From Bacteroidia bacterium (GTDB lineage Bacteria; Bacteroidota; Bacteroidia; UKL13-3), in contig JAIOYZ010000002.1 of assembly GCA_021740845.1 (NCBI GenBank), positions 186,001-250,000 of the forward strand: DNA of 64,000 bases, in the 5' to 3' direction. Under the pieces are notes generated by a model that worked only from the letters and a program-made list of their open reading frames with translations, did not search any database and had not been told where the DNA came from. Every line of letters starts with the position of its first letter. Within the stretch, counting starts at the first letter, position 1. Shown here in pieces: positions 36,793-44,819 of this stretch. A program made the position numbers and the translations under genes.

Positions 36793-37605
36793 CTAACTTT
36801 TTTTAGAATCAATTTTCTTAATTGCCAAAATAGCCTTTTGTTGAATTTCCTTTGCATCTTTCATGTATTTGCTGCCCTCTGTATAGGCCTCACTAAATTC
36901 CTCAAATGCAACTATGGTATTTTGAAAACGTTCTTTTTGTTTTTCCTCAATACTATTCTGGGCAAGAAGATAGTTACTTTTTACTACTAAAAAATCAACT
37001 TCTTCTTTTTGTATCATTTCAGGGAAGTTTTGGGAAATATTCTTTAAAGCCACTATTGCACTTTTGTATTCACCCATATCATAATACAATTTAGCGGTTC
37101 TATAGGCTTTGAAGCTTAATTTAGCCCTTAATTTATCCATGTAATTATTGCATTCTGGCACATATTTACTTTCTGGATAAACATTAATAAAAATTCTAAA
37201 TGTTTCAAGTGCCTTATAAGTATCTGTTTGATCCAATTCTGGTTCCATGGATTCTAGATAGGCACAATAAGCATTCATATACAATGCTTCTTCCGCATTT
37301 TCTCCTGTAGGAAAATTTTCAAAATAGGTTTTAAATTGAAAACCTGACAAGGCATACATTTTTAGCCCAAAATTACATTGAGCACTATTATATAAAATCT
37401 TTCCAGCAGTTGGTGTTCCGCTAAAAGCATCCTCCACTTGTTCGTAAAGACTAACCGCTTTTACAAAATCTTTCTTCTTGTAATAGGCATCTGCCATTTC
37501 AAGCTTCAATCTGTTATCAGGATTTTTTAGTGCCTTCTGGTACTCATTTGAACAAGCACCCAGTACCAAAGAAACCACCAAAAGAATAATATTGAAATAC
37601 CTCAT
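36793..37605 (-). CDS. bamD: BamD, outer-membrane protein assembly lipoprotein
   Basis: 270 residues. Lipobox LVLGAC (Cys 18) and a run of TPR repeats (MADAYYKKKDFVKAVSLYEQVEDAF, YNSAQCNFGLKMYALSGFQFKTYFENFP) are those of BamD (YfiO), the essential accessory subunit of the BAM complex. ATG 37605 is chosen; an upstream extension would precede the lipoprotein signal. Divergent from the NlpC/P60 gene. The block bamD-rpoZ-coaBC-porD follows downstream. Confidence 0.88.
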   Translation of the reverse strand: MRYFNIILLVVSLVLGACSNEYQKALKNPDNRLKLEMADAYYKKKDFVKAVSLYEQVEDAFSGTPTAGKILYNSAQCNFGLKMYALSGFQFKTYFENFPTGENAEEALYMNAYCAYLESMEPELDQTDTYKALETFRIFINVYPESKYVPECNNYMDKLRAKLSFKAYRTAKLYYDMGEYKSAIVALKNISQNFPEMIQKEEVDFLVVKSNYLLAQNSIEEKQKERFQNTIVAFEEFSEAYTEGSKYMKDAKEIQQKAILAIKKIDSKKS

Positions 37606-37666
37606 AGTTAAGAAACTGCAAACATACACTTTTTATTTTGCCAAATTCAATTATTTTTACAACCTA

Positions 37667-38266
37667 TTGAAGGTAACCATTAGATATATCATCCTGATTA
37701 TTTGCATTTTACTTGCTTCAATTCCAAGTTGGGCGCAAAAAGATTCTGCAATTCAATTATACCTGCTATCAAAAAAAGTTGATTCTGGTTTGGTTCAAAC
37801 CAAAAAAATAGAGGCAATACAACTCTATAAACTTAATAAAATAAATGATTCTACCTCGGTTCAAACCAATAAAAAAGTTAATCCAGATAGTTTAATTTCT
37901 TATGCATTTTCCTTTTCTGGTAAACGATACAAAAGAGGAGGTACCACCGTAAATGGATTTGATTGTAGTGGTTTTACGATGGTTGTTTTTAGGCAGTTTG
38001 GTATTAAATTACCCCATACATCTGCAGGACAAAGTTTTATAGGGGTGGAGGTTCCAAAAAAACAAATATCAAAAGGTGATCTTTTGTTTTTTAGAGGCGC
38101 CAATAGCAAAAGAAAGGGAATTGGACATGTTGGAATTGTAATAAGTAATAAAGGAGATCCTGTTCAATTTATTCATTCTAGCAGTAGTGCTGGTGTGAGA
38201 GTGGATAGACTGGAAGCTGAATATTATAAGAAGAGATTTATGAAAGCAACTCGAGTAATTTTTTAA
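37667..38266 (+). CDS. Secreted NlpC/P60 cysteine peptidase with tandem repeat
   Basis: 199 residues. A signal peptide ends at SWAQ (residue 24). A linker made of a 22-residue tandem repeat (28-49 and 50-71, both AIQLY...VQT) is followed by an NlpC/P60 domain with catalytic C in GFDCSGFTM and H in GIGHVGIVI. It should cleave cell-wall peptides. Start: TTG 37667 puts the signal peptide at the N-terminus; ATG 37592 is also in frame but would add 25 aromatic-rich residues and overlap the divergent bamD start. Each repeat holds one exact GGTTCAAACC. Confidence 0.82.
   Translation: MKVTIRYIILIICILLASIPSWAQKDSAIQLYLLSKKVDSGLVQTKKIEAIQLYKLNKINDSTSVQTNKKVNPDSLISYAFSFSGKRYKRGGTTVNGFDCSGFTMVVFRQFGIKLPHTSAGQSFIGVEVPKKQISKGDLLFFRGANSKRKGIGHVGIVISNKGDPVQFIHSSSSAGVRVDRLEAEYYKKRFMKATRVIF
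37748..37879 (+). repeat. 66-bp tandem duplication within the NlpC/P60 gene
   Basis: Two in-frame units of 66 bp (37748-37813 and 37814-37879), each with one exact GGTTCAAACC (37792-37801 and 37858-37867) exactly 66 bp apart. The peptides are similar but not identical, so the duplication is not recent. Confidence 0.8.
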
Positions 38267-38304
38267 AATTGAAAAACATAAAGATTCTAATTTTAAGAAA
38301 AATC

Positions 38305-38314
38305 GGTTTGAACC
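38305..38314. repeat. GGTTTGAACC motif, intergenic copy
   Basis: Exact decamer with flanks AATC and AAAA, between the NlpC/P60 gene and the dioxygenase gene. Confidence 0.7.
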
Positions 38315-38388
38315 AAAATCAATTGGCCAATAATTGAGTAAGATTGCCATTTATTATTCTAAATTTGTTTTAAAAATAATGTAGAACC

Positions 38389-38919
38389 ATGAGTATACGT
38401 AAACCATTTAATTTGCAAAAATGGATTGACGAGAATCGTCATCTTTTAATCCCACCAGTTGCTAATAAAAATTTATATCCTGAAGGATCCGACTATATCG
38501 TAATGATTGTTGGTGGACCCAATGCACGTAAGGATTATCATTACAATGAAACTGAAGAATTATTTTATCAATTAGAGGGAAATATTACTGTTAATATTCA
38601 GGAAGATGGTCAGGCTGTTCCTATTCATTTAGGTCCTGGCGATATGTTTCTTTGCCCAGCAAAAATACCTCATTCCCCTGGTAGAACAGAAGGTTCTATT
38701 GGCTTGGTTATAGAAAAAGTTAGAAAAGGAACCAACTTTAAAGATGGTTTACTTTGGTTCTGCGAAAAGTGTAATAACAAATTGCATGAAACCTACTTTG
38801 AACAAAATAATATTGAAACCGATTTCCAACCAAGATTCAGAGAATATTATACCTCTGAAGATTTACGTACCTGCAAAAAATGCGGACATGTAATGGAAAC
38901 CGACCCTAAGTTTTTATAG
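38389..38919 (+). CDS. 3-hydroxyanthranilate 3,4-dioxygenase
   Basis: 176-residue cupin. Iron ligands H51, E57 and H95 and substrate-contact residues R47, R99 and E110 are at the same positions as in the well-studied Cupriavidus enzyme. The C-terminal rubredoxin-like iron site is also present: C125-x2-C128 and C162-x2-C165. It opens the ring of 3-hydroxyanthranilate to aminocarboxymuconate semialdehyde, the substrate of the ACMSD encoded 11 kb upstream. It is transcribed alone. Confidence is high because every functional residue is in place. Confidence 0.95.
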   Translation: MSIRKPFNLQKWIDENRHLLIPPVANKNLYPEGSDYIVMIVGGPNARKDYHYNETEELFYQLEGNITVNIQEDGQAVPIHLGPGDMFLCPAKIPHSPGRTEGSIGLVIEKVRKGTNFKDGLLWFCEKCNNKLHETYFEQNNIETDFQPRFREYYTSEDLRTCKKCGHVMETDPKFL

Positions 38920-38988
38920 GAAATTATTTCATTTTCACTTCCTTTTCCTTGACCCAATTTTGGATCAAGATGATAATCTATTGATTTT

Positions 38989-40818
38989 ATGAAAAAAATT
39001 ATTTTTATCCCAGTCCTTCTAATTATCGCCTTGCAAGGGATTCAAGCTCAAAATAAATGGTGGAATCAAACTACTGCTTATGAGATTTTTGTTAGAAGTT
39101 TCTATGATAGCAATGGAGATGGTATCGGAGATTTTAATGGGGTTACTCAAAAAATAGATTATCTAAATAATGGAAATGGAACTGCTAATACCGACCTAGG
39201 AGTTGGATTAGTTTGGTTAATGCCTATAAACGCAAGTCCAAGTTACCATGGTTATGATGTTACCAATTATTTAGCTCTAAATCCTCAATATGGAACCATT
39301 AATCAATTTCAAGCTATGCTTACTGAAGCCCATAAACGTGGTATAAAAGTAATCATGGATTTTGTTATTAACCATTGCTCTGATCAACATCCTTGGTTTA
39401 TTAAATCAGCTGCTAACGACCCATTTTATAGAGATTTTTTTAGATGGGAAACTACCGCTCCTAATCAAATTGGTCCTTGGGGTCAAAAAGTTTGGTACTC
39501 AAAAAATGGGAGCAATTATTATGCATTATTTTGGAGCGGAATGCCCGATTTGAATTATGACTATCAACCTGTTAAAGACAGCATTTTTGCTGCCGCAAAA
39601 TATTGGATTAATGACATTGGCATTGATGGATTTAGGTTAGATGCAGCTTCTTATATTTTTGAGGAAGGAAATGTATTAAAACACCATCCAAAAACAATTG
39701 CATTTTGGAAAGAACTAAATGATAGTTGTAAATCGTGGAAACCAAATTCACTTTTGATAGGAGAAGTTTGGGATACTCCTGAATACATGGCACAGTATAC
39801 AGGCAAACTAGATATGGTTTTTGATTTCAATCTAGCTGGAGCCAATTTAGATGCCGCATCAACCGGTAATCCTTACAATTCTCGGGTAGCTATTAATACA
39901 GGCAAAACAATTTTTAACCCCAATCAGTTTGGTAGTTTTTTAACAAACCACGACCAAGACAGAATTATTGATGTGTTTAGCGGCGACATTAATAAAAATA
40001 AGGTGGCGGCTAGCCTGTTATTAACCCAAGCAGGTGTGCCTTTTATTTATTATGGTGAAGAGGTTGGAATGAAAGGTAGTAAACCAGATGAAAACATAAG
40101 AAGACCCATGCAATGGAATACTTCTACCTATTCTGGATTTACCACAGGAACACCTTGGCGTTCATTAAACACAAATTATGCAACCTTTAATGTAAGCACC
40201 ATGCAAAATGATTCTAATTCTTTATGGAATCATTACCAACATTTGATAAAGATTAGGAATGAAAATGAGGCCTTACAAATTGGTGAGCACAAAAATTTAA
40301 TTAGCACCCACAATGAAGTTCATTCGTATTTGAGGTCATCAAATGGAAACGAAATTGTGGTACTAGTTAATACCACAAATGTTGCCATTCCTGGATTAAT
40401 TGTTAATGTGGTTAGAGCTGATGGAAAAGGAGGAAGTTATTTAATTACCGACCTTTTAGACAATTCAAATTTTATGTCAATTTCTAATGGAAATCAATTT
40501 TCATTTACAATTGATTTAGCACCCTATCAAACTAAAATATTGAGTTTTGTATATCCAACTGGTATTCAAAAATACAATGAAAGCACTTTTACTATATATC
40601 CAAATCCTGCTAAAAGCAATTTTAAAATTAGCCTATCTAATAAGCAATTGCCTGCAAAAATGGAATTGTACAGCTTAAGCGGAGAGCTTATAGAGAAAGG
40701 TACAATTACAGAAACTGAAACATCCTTTGATATCAATGTAAATCAAGGTTTTTATTTTTTAAATATTTGGAATGAATCTGGGTTCTTAGGAAGCAAGAAA
40801 ATTTGTATTCAACCCTAA
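38989..40818 (+). CDS. Secreted GH13 alpha-amylase with type IX sorting tail
   Basis: 609 residues. A signal peptide (ending GIQAQ) is followed by a GH13 barrel. The four conserved regions are MDFVINHC, GFRLDAAS with the nucleophile D, LIGEVWDT with the acid/base E, and LTNHDQDR with the third D; a beta-sandwich domain follows at about 440-520. The last 80 residues form a type IX secretion C-terminal domain (FTIYPNPAKSNFKISL, GFYFLNIWNESG). It should be secreted to the surface and hydrolyse alpha-glucans; the exact specificity (oligo-1,6-glucosidase-like against amylase) is unresolved. Confidence 0.9.
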   Translation: MKKIIFIPVLLIIALQGIQAQNKWWNQTTAYEIFVRSFYDSNGDGIGDFNGVTQKIDYLNNGNGTANTDLGVGLVWLMPINASPSYHGYDVTNYLALNPQYGTINQFQAMLTEAHKRGIKVIMDFVINHCSDQHPWFIKSAANDPFYRDFFRWETTAPNQIGPWGQKVWYSKNGSNYYALFWSGMPDLNYDYQPVKDSIFAAAKYWINDIGIDGFRLDAASYIFEEGNVLKHHPKTIAFWKELNDSCKSWKPNSLLIGEVWDTPEYMAQYTGKLDMVFDFNLAGANLDAASTGNPYNSRVAINTGKTIFNPNQFGSFLTNHDQDRIIDVFSGDINKNKVAASLLLTQAGVPFIYYGEEVGMKGSKPDENIRRPMQWNTSTYSGFTTGTPWRSLNTNYATFNVSTMQNDSNSLWNHYQHLIKIRNENEALQIGEHKNLISTHNEVHSYLRSSNGNEIVVLVNTTNVAIPGLIVNVVRADGKGGSYLITDLLDNSNFMSISNGNQFSFTIDLAPYQTKILSFVYPTGIQKYNESTFTIYPNPAKSNFKISLSNKQLPAKMELYSLSGELIEKGTITETETSFDINVNQGFYFLNIWNESGFLGSKKICIQP

Positions 40819-40820
40819 TT

Positions 40821-40830
40821 GGTTCAAACC
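40821..40830. repeat. GGTTCAAACC motif between convergent genes
   Basis: Exact decamer with flanks ATT and GAAA. It fills half of the 21-bp gap between the amylase stop and the stop of the convergent YCII-like gene. Confidence 0.7.
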
Positions 40831-40839
40831 GAAAAACTA

Positions 40840-41139
40840 TTAATTGAAATTCATTTTGGGGAATCTATAAGCTTCACCATCATGAATAAACAACTCATTA
40901 ATTTCTATGGTAATGAAACGATGAATTGGGAATTGTTGAACTATATCTAAGACCTCTTCTGCTTTTTCTGAATAAAATATAATCCACCCCTTACTCCTAT
41001 CAAAACTTATGGAATAGGATAATATTGTTCCATTTGTAATTAATTCATTGATATAAGCTCTATGGGCTGGAATCATCCTCATAAAATCCATCTCCATTGC
41101 CTCTGGAAGGAAAATTTCAACCATGAACTGCTTTTTCAT
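40840..41139 (-). CDS. YCII-like/muconolactone isomerase-like small protein
   Basis: 99 residues, probably a dimeric alpha-beta barrel (ferredoxin-like) fold: a first strand FMVEIFLP, a central helix HRAYINELITNGTIL, a middle strand GWIIFYSE, and EVLDIVQQFPIHRF as the second helix and strand. This pattern is that of YCII-like and muconolactone isomerase-like proteins, whose functions vary. The substrate is unknown. It is convergent with the amylase gene and divergent from ppk1. Confidence 0.6.
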   Translation of the reverse strand: MKKQFMVEIFLPEAMEMDFMRMIPAHRAYINELITNGTILSYSISFDRSKGWIIFYSEKAEEVLDIVQQFPIHRFITIEINELFIHDGEAYRFPKMNFN

Positions 41140-41278
41140 ATTCTACAAATTTTAAGCTTTTTGTTCAACAATTGTGCCTTTAAATAAATGAAATTTGTAA
41201 CATTTAACGATTTATTAACTTAAAATTGTGTCTTTAGCTTTGAAATTGACCCAAAAATCAAGTTAAGTTTGTTTTAAG

Positions 41279-43357
41279 ATGATTAAGGAAAGAAAAGGAC
41301 ATTTATTTAAAGATAGAGAAATCAGTTGGTTACATTTTAATGAGCGTGTTTTACAGGAAGCAGAAAATCCTAAAAACCCTCTTATTGAACGCATAAAATT
41401 CTTGGCAATATTTTCATCTAACCTTGATGAATTTTTTAGGGTACGTGTTGCCCAGATTAGGCGATTGCAAAGAATTAATGGCAAAAAGGCCATTTCAGAA
41501 TATCAATCCTCACCGGATGAAATTTTGTCGGAAATACAACGGACAGTTTTGGTAATTCAGGACAAATTTACCGAAATATACGAAGAGCAAGTTTTGCCTG
41601 AGCTAAATAGAAACAATATTTTTTTGGTAGAAGAGCATCAAATAGATGAAACCGAAAAAGACATTCTACGCTCCTATTTTAAAACCACCATCCTCAATAA
41701 TTTATTTCCAGTTGTATTAGACGAATTAAAGCATATTCCACATCTTAGAGACAGAAGTATTTATTTGGCTATAAGAATGAAGAATAGTGAAAGTGGCTTA
41801 TCCCCAAAACATGCTATTATTGAGGTTCCAAGTTCTGTGATTAATCGCTTTTTCACCTTACCCCAAAACAAAACTGTTCAACATATAATTTTATTAGAAA
41901 ATATTATCCGTTTGAACCTAAAAAGGATTTTCTCCATTTTTGATTACACTGAATTTGAATCTTATATCATTAAAATAACCAGAGATGCTGGTTATGAAAT
42001 TTCTTCAGATGATAACGATTATTCGGCAAATTTGATGGATAAGATTCAAAAGAGTTTAAAACAACGTTCTAAGGGATTGCCAACTCGTTTTGTTTACGAT
42101 GAATCTATGCCTAAAGAAATGCTGGAACTTTTGATAAGGAAATTGGATCTTAAAAATGTGAATCTTATACCCGGTGGTAGGTATCATAATTTTAAGGATT
42201 TTATGGATTTCCCTAAAGTGGGTAATTTAGATAGTTATTATTCCCCATTGGTGCAGATTCCAATTAAAGAGTTGGATCAATCTAAAACCATGTTTGAGGC
42301 AATTACAAAAAAAGACTATTTAATACACCAACCCTATCAAAGTTTCGACTATCTAATTCGTTTTTTACGTGAGGCGGCAATTGATCCTAAAGTAACTACT
42401 ATCCTTATAACTTTATATCGGGTAGCAAAACATAGTAATGTGGTAAATGCCTTGATAAATGCAGTGAAAAACGGCAAAAAAGTAGTAGTTTTAATGGAAC
42501 TTCAGGCAAGGTTTGATGAAGAGTCGAATATCTTTTGGACAAACCAATTGCAAGAAGCTGGAGCCCAAGTTCATTTTGGAAAAGCAGGGCAAAAAGTTCA
42601 CTCCAAATTGTGTTTAATATACCGAAAAGAGGAAAATAAAGTGGTTAAATATGTCCACTTATCTACGGGTAATTACAATGGAGTAACTAGCAGAATTTAT
42701 AGCGACTTTTCTTTATTTACTAAGGATTCGAGGATTACCGAAGAGGTGGATGCACTAACAGATATTTTATTTGTAAACTTAAAGAGAAGTGGGTTCAAAC
42801 ACATTTTGGTAGCTCCAGATTTCATGAAGAAGCAATTTATTGCTCTAATTGAACAAGAAGCCATCAATGCCAGGGCTGGTAAACCTGCCTATATAAAAGC
42901 AAAAATGAACTCCTTAGTTGATTTCGACATTATAAAAAAGTTATATGAAGCAAGCAATTCGGGGGTTAAAATTCAATTGATAATAAGAGGCATTTGTTGT
43001 TTGGTTCCTGGCATTCAAAATAGCAGTGAGAACATAGAGGTTATTTCAATTATTGATCGATTTTTAGAACATGCACGCCTGTATATTTTCTGCAATAATG
43101 GTCAGGAAAAAATTTACTTAGCTTCTGCAGATTGGATGAACCGAAACCTAATGAGTAGGATTGAATGCGCCTTCCCTATTTATTCTTCAGAAAACAGGAA
43201 AATATTAAACGATATTTTCGAACTACAATGGAACGATTCTGAGAAAGCTAGAAAAATAGATGGCATAAATGATAACCAATTTATAAATAACAATGCCAAT
43301 TCGGACGGCTTAAGTTCACAACAAAAAAGTTACATCTATTTGCAACAAGAAAATTGA
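41279..43357 (+). CDS. ppk1: Polyphosphate kinase 1
   Basis: 692 residues. It makes polyphosphate from ATP. The N-terminal domain begins FKDREISWLHFNERVLQEA; the two phospholipase D-like halves follow. The autophosphorylated histidine lies in GQKVHSKLCLI, and HLSTGNYN and the second-half RFLEHARLYIF are characteristic. TAGCTTTG at 41235-41242 could be the -7 promoter element, 36 bp before the ATG, though no TTG lies at the normal distance. Convergent with the HAD gene with a 1-bp gap. Confidence 0.95.
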   Translation: MIKERKGHLFKDREISWLHFNERVLQEAENPKNPLIERIKFLAIFSSNLDEFFRVRVAQIRRLQRINGKKAISEYQSSPDEILSEIQRTVLVIQDKFTEIYEEQVLPELNRNNIFLVEEHQIDETEKDILRSYFKTTILNNLFPVVLDELKHIPHLRDRSIYLAIRMKNSESGLSPKHAIIEVPSSVINRFFTLPQNKTVQHIILLENIIRLNLKRIFSIFDYTEFESYIIKITRDAGYEISSDDNDYSANLMDKIQKSLKQRSKGLPTRFVYDESMPKEMLELLIRKLDLKNVNLIPGGRYHNFKDFMDFPKVGNLDSYYSPLVQIPIKELDQSKTMFEAITKKDYLIHQPYQSFDYLIRFLREAAIDPKVTTILITLYRVAKHSNVVNALINAVKNGKKVVVLMELQARFDEESNIFWTNQLQEAGAQVHFGKAGQKVHSKLCLIYRKEENKVVKYVHLSTGNYNGVTSRIYSDFSLFTKDSRITEEVDALTDILFVNLKRSGFKHILVAPDFMKKQFIALIEQEAINARAGKPAYIKAKMNSLVDFDIIKKLYEASNSGVKIQLIIRGICCLVPGIQNSSENIEVISIIDRFLEHARLYIFCNNGQEKIYLASADWMNRNLMSRIECAFPIYSSENRKILNDIFELQWNDSEKARKIDGINDNQFINNNANSDGLSSQQKSYIYLQQEN

Positions 43358-43358
43358 A

Positions 43359-44060
43359 CTAGGGCTTTTCAATAACCATTTTATCTTGAATAGTGAAAAA
43401 TTGGGTAGGCACACTCTGCCTAAATCCTAAATAAGTTTCATAAATAGGTGTAAAATCTTTTCGCTCGTCCATGCATTGGTTGTAATTTTCATATAAACCC
43501 ATTAACAACTCACAAGTCTCTCTTACTGCAAAATTCCCGCTTTCGTGCCCAGTTATGTAATCGGCTAATTCGTTTTGAACCAAATAGTTTTTAAACAATG
43601 GATTGGCTTTTCTATTAATGAGAATCCTAACCCCAGAAACCGCTGCTATACTTAAATCTAAAACATCATCAAAAACATAGCAAACCTCATCAAATTGAAT
43701 ATTCTGTAGTTTGCAAAAATGATCTAAAGCTATAATTTTATTAGGAACTTTATAATAGCAAGAATCAAAATGTTCTCTTTCAGAAAAATAAAAGGCCATT
43801 TCATTTTTCTCTCCAGAAATAATTGCAGTAGAAGGTAATTTTTGGTTCAACAAATAATAACTAAAGCGCAACATATTAGTGCCCATGCTATCTGCTTCGT
43901 TAAATGTGCTGCTTTTATTTTCATTTTTAACTGCATTATTAAAAACCCCATCCCAATCAAAAACAAATGCTTTTACTTTAGTTAATTTTTGAGCCAACTC
44001 TGTTGCTGGGATGCAAAAAACTCCACCAATTTGGGTGAATAAGGATTCTGTATGATTCAT
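43359..44060 (-). CDS. HAD-family phosphatase, KdsC-like
   Basis: 233 residues. Motif I is FVFDWDGVFNN with the nucleophile aspartate, motif II the serine in TAIISGEK, and the C-terminal acidic motif VFDDVLDLS; a lysine precedes it (YYKVPNK). It most resembles the C0-type, capless KdsC (Kdo-8-phosphate phosphatase) branch, though it is longer than the usual 170-190 residues. Its position just beyond a kdsA-containing operon fits that role but does not prove it. ATG 44060 is used; a TTG upstream is not. Confidence 0.65.
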   Translation of the reverse strand: MNHTESLFTQIGGVFCIPATELAQKLTKVKAFVFDWDGVFNNAVKNENKSSTFNEADSMGTNMLRFSYYLLNQKLPSTAIISGEKNEMAFYFSEREHFDSCYYKVPNKIIALDHFCKLQNIQFDEVCYVFDDVLDLSIAAVSGVRILINRKANPLFKNYLVQNELADYITGHESGNFAVRETCELLMGLYENYNQCMDERKDFTPIYETYLGFRQSVPTQFFTIQDKMVIEKP

Positions 44061-44118
44061 GAATTTTACCTTAGAAAGGTGCAAGATAAGTTGCTTTAAG
44101 GTAATTTCAAGAATGCAT

Positions 44119-44145
44119 AAAAAAAGCTGCCAGAGCAGCTTTTTT
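44119..44145 (-). terminator. Terminator between the HAD and SRPBCC genes
   Basis: AAAAAAGCTGC (44120-44130) pairs perfectly with GCAGCTTTTTT (44135-44145) around CAGA. It follows the SRPBCC stop on the minus strand and separates that gene from the HAD gene. Confidence 0.88.
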
Positions 44146-44156
44146 GTAGTAAATTT

Positions 44157-44699
44157 TTATTCCTTCTCCATTACCCCTTTCAGGTTTTTTAAACCTGATT
44201 CTAATTGTTCTCCCAACATTTTATCCATATCCATGGTGAGCAATAATAAATTCATAGGATAAGGCATTTTACCATCAAATCCCCATCTAACTGTGGTAGT
44301 ACTATCATTTACGCTTTCAGTTGCCAAATAAGCATGGTCCTTTGATTCAAAAGGTTCAAAAAATCTCAGTTCATAATCCACTTTTTCTCCTTCACTAATT
44401 CCAATAATTTCCTGCTCACCTTTACCAATATCCTCCATTTTGCTATTCCAAGAAGAAGTGGCACCAACCATGCCATCTGTTCCGGTAAACCCTTTTTCCA
44501 TATTTGGGTCTTTCATTGCCCAAACACTGAAATTATCTTGGTTCTTTAATAATTTAACATAATTAAAGACAAGATCTTTTGATTTGTTAATAGTAATTTC
44601 TCTCTCAACAGCATATTCTTTTTTTACAAATAAGGCTGTGAGTAATGCAATTGCCACCAATCCAACGATGACAAGCAGAATGTTTTTTAGAATTTTCAT
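44157..44699 (-). CDS. SRPBCC/polyketide cyclase-like membrane-anchored protein
   Basis: 180 residues. One N-terminal hydrophobic helix (about 5-24), then a START/SRPBCC fold: strand and helix VEREITINKSKDLVFNYVKLLKN, FSVWAMKDPN and the long C-terminal helix LLLTMDMDKMLGEQLESGLKNLKGVME. The pocket ligand is unknown. It has terminators on both sides, so it is transcribed alone rather than with the Kdo operon upstream. Confidence 0.8.
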   Translation of the reverse strand: MKILKNILLVIVGLVAIALLTALFVKKEYAVEREITINKSKDLVFNYVKLLKNQDNFSVWAMKDPNMEKGFTGTDGMVGATSSWNSKMEDIGKGEQEIIGISEGEKVDYELRFFEPFESKDHAYLATESVNDSTTTVRWGFDGKMPYPMNLLLLTMDMDKMLGEQLESGLKNLKGVMEKE

Positions 44700-44765
44700 A
44701 TTTAGGTTTTAGAAGTACAAATTAAAAATATGAAATTTAAAATCTCTCCTTTTTTGATAAAAGGC

Positions 44766-44792
44766 AAAAAAAGACCGCCAATGTGGCGGTCC
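44766..44792 (-). terminator. Rho-independent terminator ending the Kdo8N operon
   Basis: GACCGCCA (44773-44780) pairs with TGGCGGTC (44784-44791) around ATG, and on the minus strand seven T follow. It lies 28 bp after the transaldolase::CBS stop. Confidence 0.88.
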
Positions 44793-44819
44793 TTTTTCAG
44801 AATCAATTTGTTATAAGAA

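Noticed and set aside
37592-37666. ATG 37592 as the start of the NlpC/P60 protein.
   Set aside because: It overlaps the divergent bamD start and places 25 aromatic-rich residues before a good signal peptide; TTG 37667 is more likely, though not proven.
44157-44699. The SRPBCC gene as a member of the Kdo8N operon.
   Set aside because: Strong terminators lie on both sides of it (44766-44792 and 44119-44145), and its fold has no link to sugar synthesis.
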